This document shows positions 43,782-44,746 of a stretch of DNA of 44,746 nucleotides, piece after piece. A program made the position numbers and the translations under genes. A model generated the notes under the pieces. It was not told where the DNA came from and made no database searches. It saw only the letters and a program-made list of their open reading frames with translations. How positions within the stretch are numbered: the first letter of the stretch is position 1; every line of letters begins with the position of its first letter. The stretch comes from Marinobacterium jannaschii DSM 6295 (GTDB lineage: Bacteria > Pseudomonadota > Gammaproteobacteria > Pseudomonadales > Balneatricaceae): contig NZ_KK211069.1 in the NCBI RefSeq assembly GCF_000620085.1, forward strand, positions 1-44,746. Reading direction: 5' to 3'.

Positions 43782-44510
43782 ATGTTGAATCAAAAGATTG
43801 AAAATCTGGAGTTACAACGGATTCTGGTCGTTGACGATAACGCTTTCATGCGAGCGGCCATCACCAAGGTACTGTCTAACCTTGGCTTTGAACATCTGGA
43901 GCAGGCTGAAAATGGGCAGGAAGCACTGGTCAAGTTGCAAGGATCTGAGATAGATCTGGTGCTTACCGACATTCAGATGCCTGAAGTAAATGGGCTGGAG
44001 TTTACCAAACGGGTGCGTTGTGGGCTGGCGGGCGCTGCAAGAAACCTTCCAATCATTGTGATCACCTCCTTTTCTGGCGATGACACGCTCAGTTCGGCAT
44101 TGGCGCTGGATATTAATGGTTTTATCTCGAAGCCGTTTAAACCGATTACGGTGATTAAAAAAGTGGTGTTGGCCCTGGCCGAGGTGACTGCCCCGGATGG
44201 GAAGTCCGCCCTGAGTGAAAGGTACTTCGGGGTAGAGACGGATCTCGACGTCCTGTTACGTCCAAAAGAGGCTGAAGCTGCTGAGCCGGAAGAGGCCGAA
44301 GAGGAAGGTGGGCTGAGCCTCAAAGTTTATGAACTGCGGCCCAATATGCGTTTACTGCATGAAGTCAGGCACAAAAATGGCACCTTATTGCTGGCTGCTG
44401 GCTTCGAGTTAAAACAAGCGACTATCAACCGATTACTCGAACTACGCGAATCTCTGGCAGCCAAAAGCTTTCGGGTTGAATTACCGGAAGAGGAGTGCGA
44501 CAAGGCGTAG
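43782..44510 (+). CDS. Receiver protein with conserved non-enzymatic C-terminal tail
   Basis: The protein has 242 residues. An N-terminal receiver (about 12-130) has LVVDDNAFMR, phospho-Asp63 in VLTDIQMPEVNG, and Lys117 in ISKPFKP. After an acidic linker (AEAAEPEEAEEEGG) comes a compact stretch (LKVYELRPNMRLLHEVRHKN, GTLLLAAGFELKQATINRLL) resembling the module found in many HD-GYP and REC-only regulators (RPGM-x-L-A-x-D-V / LLL-x-x-G-x-x-L). No DNA-binding or cyclase domain is present. It may accept phosphate from the upstream HPt and act through protein contacts. AGGAAG precedes ATG 43782 at wide spacing. It is the last gene of the signalling cluster on this strand. Confidence 0.88.
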   Translation: MLNQKIENLELQRILVVDDNAFMRAAITKVLSNLGFEHLEQAENGQEALVKLQGSEIDLVLTDIQMPEVNGLEFTKRVRCGLAGAARNLPIIVITSFSGDDTLSSALALDINGFISKPFKPITVIKKVVLALAEVTAPDGKSALSERYFGVETDLDVLLRPKEAEAAEPEEAEEEGGLSLKVYELRPNMRLLHEVRHKNGTLLLAAGFELKQATINRLLELRESLAAKSFRVELPEEECDKA

Positions 44511-44670
44511 CCATAGTCAAATAGCTATGACTGAAGGTGGCTTTCCGGCTGAAATGGCTGCCGTAAAGGTCAGTTCCGGCTGTATATTGCCTTGGCTGTT
44601 GCGCTACATGCCTGATGATGGACTGAATCTGATCAGCAGGTAGGGTGGTGGCGACTGTCACTGAGATGAA

Positions 44671-44746
44671 TGGTCGGAGTGGAGGGATTCGAACCCCCGA
44701 CCCTCTGCTCCCAAAGCAGATGCGCTACCAAGCTGCGCTACACTCC
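44671..44746 (-). tRNA. tRNA-Pro (anticodon UGG), missing first base
   Basis: Read on the minus strand the sequence is a full cloverleaf from base 2 onward: acceptor ggagtg with cactcc, D-arm with ttggtagc, anticodon arm tctgc-tttggga-gcaga with anticodon TGG at 44713-44711, T-arm ggggttcgaatccc, and encoded CCA at 44673-44671. The matching 5' base (expected C) lies at 44747, outside the window. It lies on the opposite strand to the signalling genes. Confidence 0.95.

Noticed and set aside
1-44746. CRISPR arrays, insertion sequences, prophage
   Set aside because: No short spaced repeats, transposase, integrase or phage structural genes were seen; the only tandem repeats are the VCBS-coding units.

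Overview
The window looks like ordinary chromosome from a marine gammaproteobacterium. The protein set (PrpE, phasin, CobC/CbiB with MetH, a NIT-Cache hybrid kinase, 1-Cys peroxiredoxin, UbiF) suggests the Oceanospirillaceae or a close relative; this is inferred from protein recognition only, not from a search. I see no CRISPR array, insertion sequence, prophage or rRNA. One tRNA gene sits at the right edge and loses its first base to the window end.

Layout. 1-5.7 kb: the C-terminal part of a large VCBS-repeat surface/secreted protein, followed by two membrane-fusion-type genes (a GAF-HlyD protein and an M50 protease-HlyD fusion) that overlap by 16 bp and look like a dedicated export or processing module. 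5.8-11.9 kb: ubiF, a phasin with a near-consensus promoter flanked by a 16-bp direct repeat, a PreP-like M16 protease and an EamA permease whose start lies on the tail of the preceding terminator. 12-20.3 kb: a DUF4197 protein, the cobalamin pair cbiB-cobC (GTGA overlap), a MocR-type regulator lacking its PLP lysine, and B12-dependent metH. 20.7-24.4 kb: panD, prpE and an SDR. 24.6-28.8 kb: a VpsR-like degenerate enhancer-binding protein, a striking run of hairpins in the next intergenic space, a ChaN-like lipoprotein-type gene, a 48-codon membrane peptide and a Prx6 peroxiredoxin with a branched 3' structure. 29-37.4 kb: a diguanylate cyclase, ppiC, rpsA, a prc-coiled-coil operon, and an FKBP isomerase with apeB. 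37.8-44.5 kb: a three-gene signalling operon of a 1542-residue NIT/Cache/PAS hybrid kinase with HPt, a REC-EAL phosphodiesterase and a REC protein with a conserved non-enzymatic tail. A tRNA-Pro(UGG) closes the window on the minus strand.

Themes. Cyclic-di-GMP recurs: a cyclase (29.0 kb), a phosphodiesterase under a phosphorelay (42.4 kb), a VpsR-like regulator (24.6 kb) and a large adhesin-like protein (0-2.2 kb) could belong to one attachment circuit, though nothing in the sequence proves the link. Phasin, PrpE and MetH/CobC/CbiB point to polyhydroxyalkanoate and propionate/B12 metabolism.

The least explained items are the multi-hairpin element at 26.09-26.22 kb, the adhesin with two adaptor-like partners but no visible RTX signal, the catalytically crippled MocR and VpsR-like regulators, and the repeat-flanked phasin promoter. 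All start sites were chosen by reading for Shine-Dalgarno sequences and family N-termini; none was tested.
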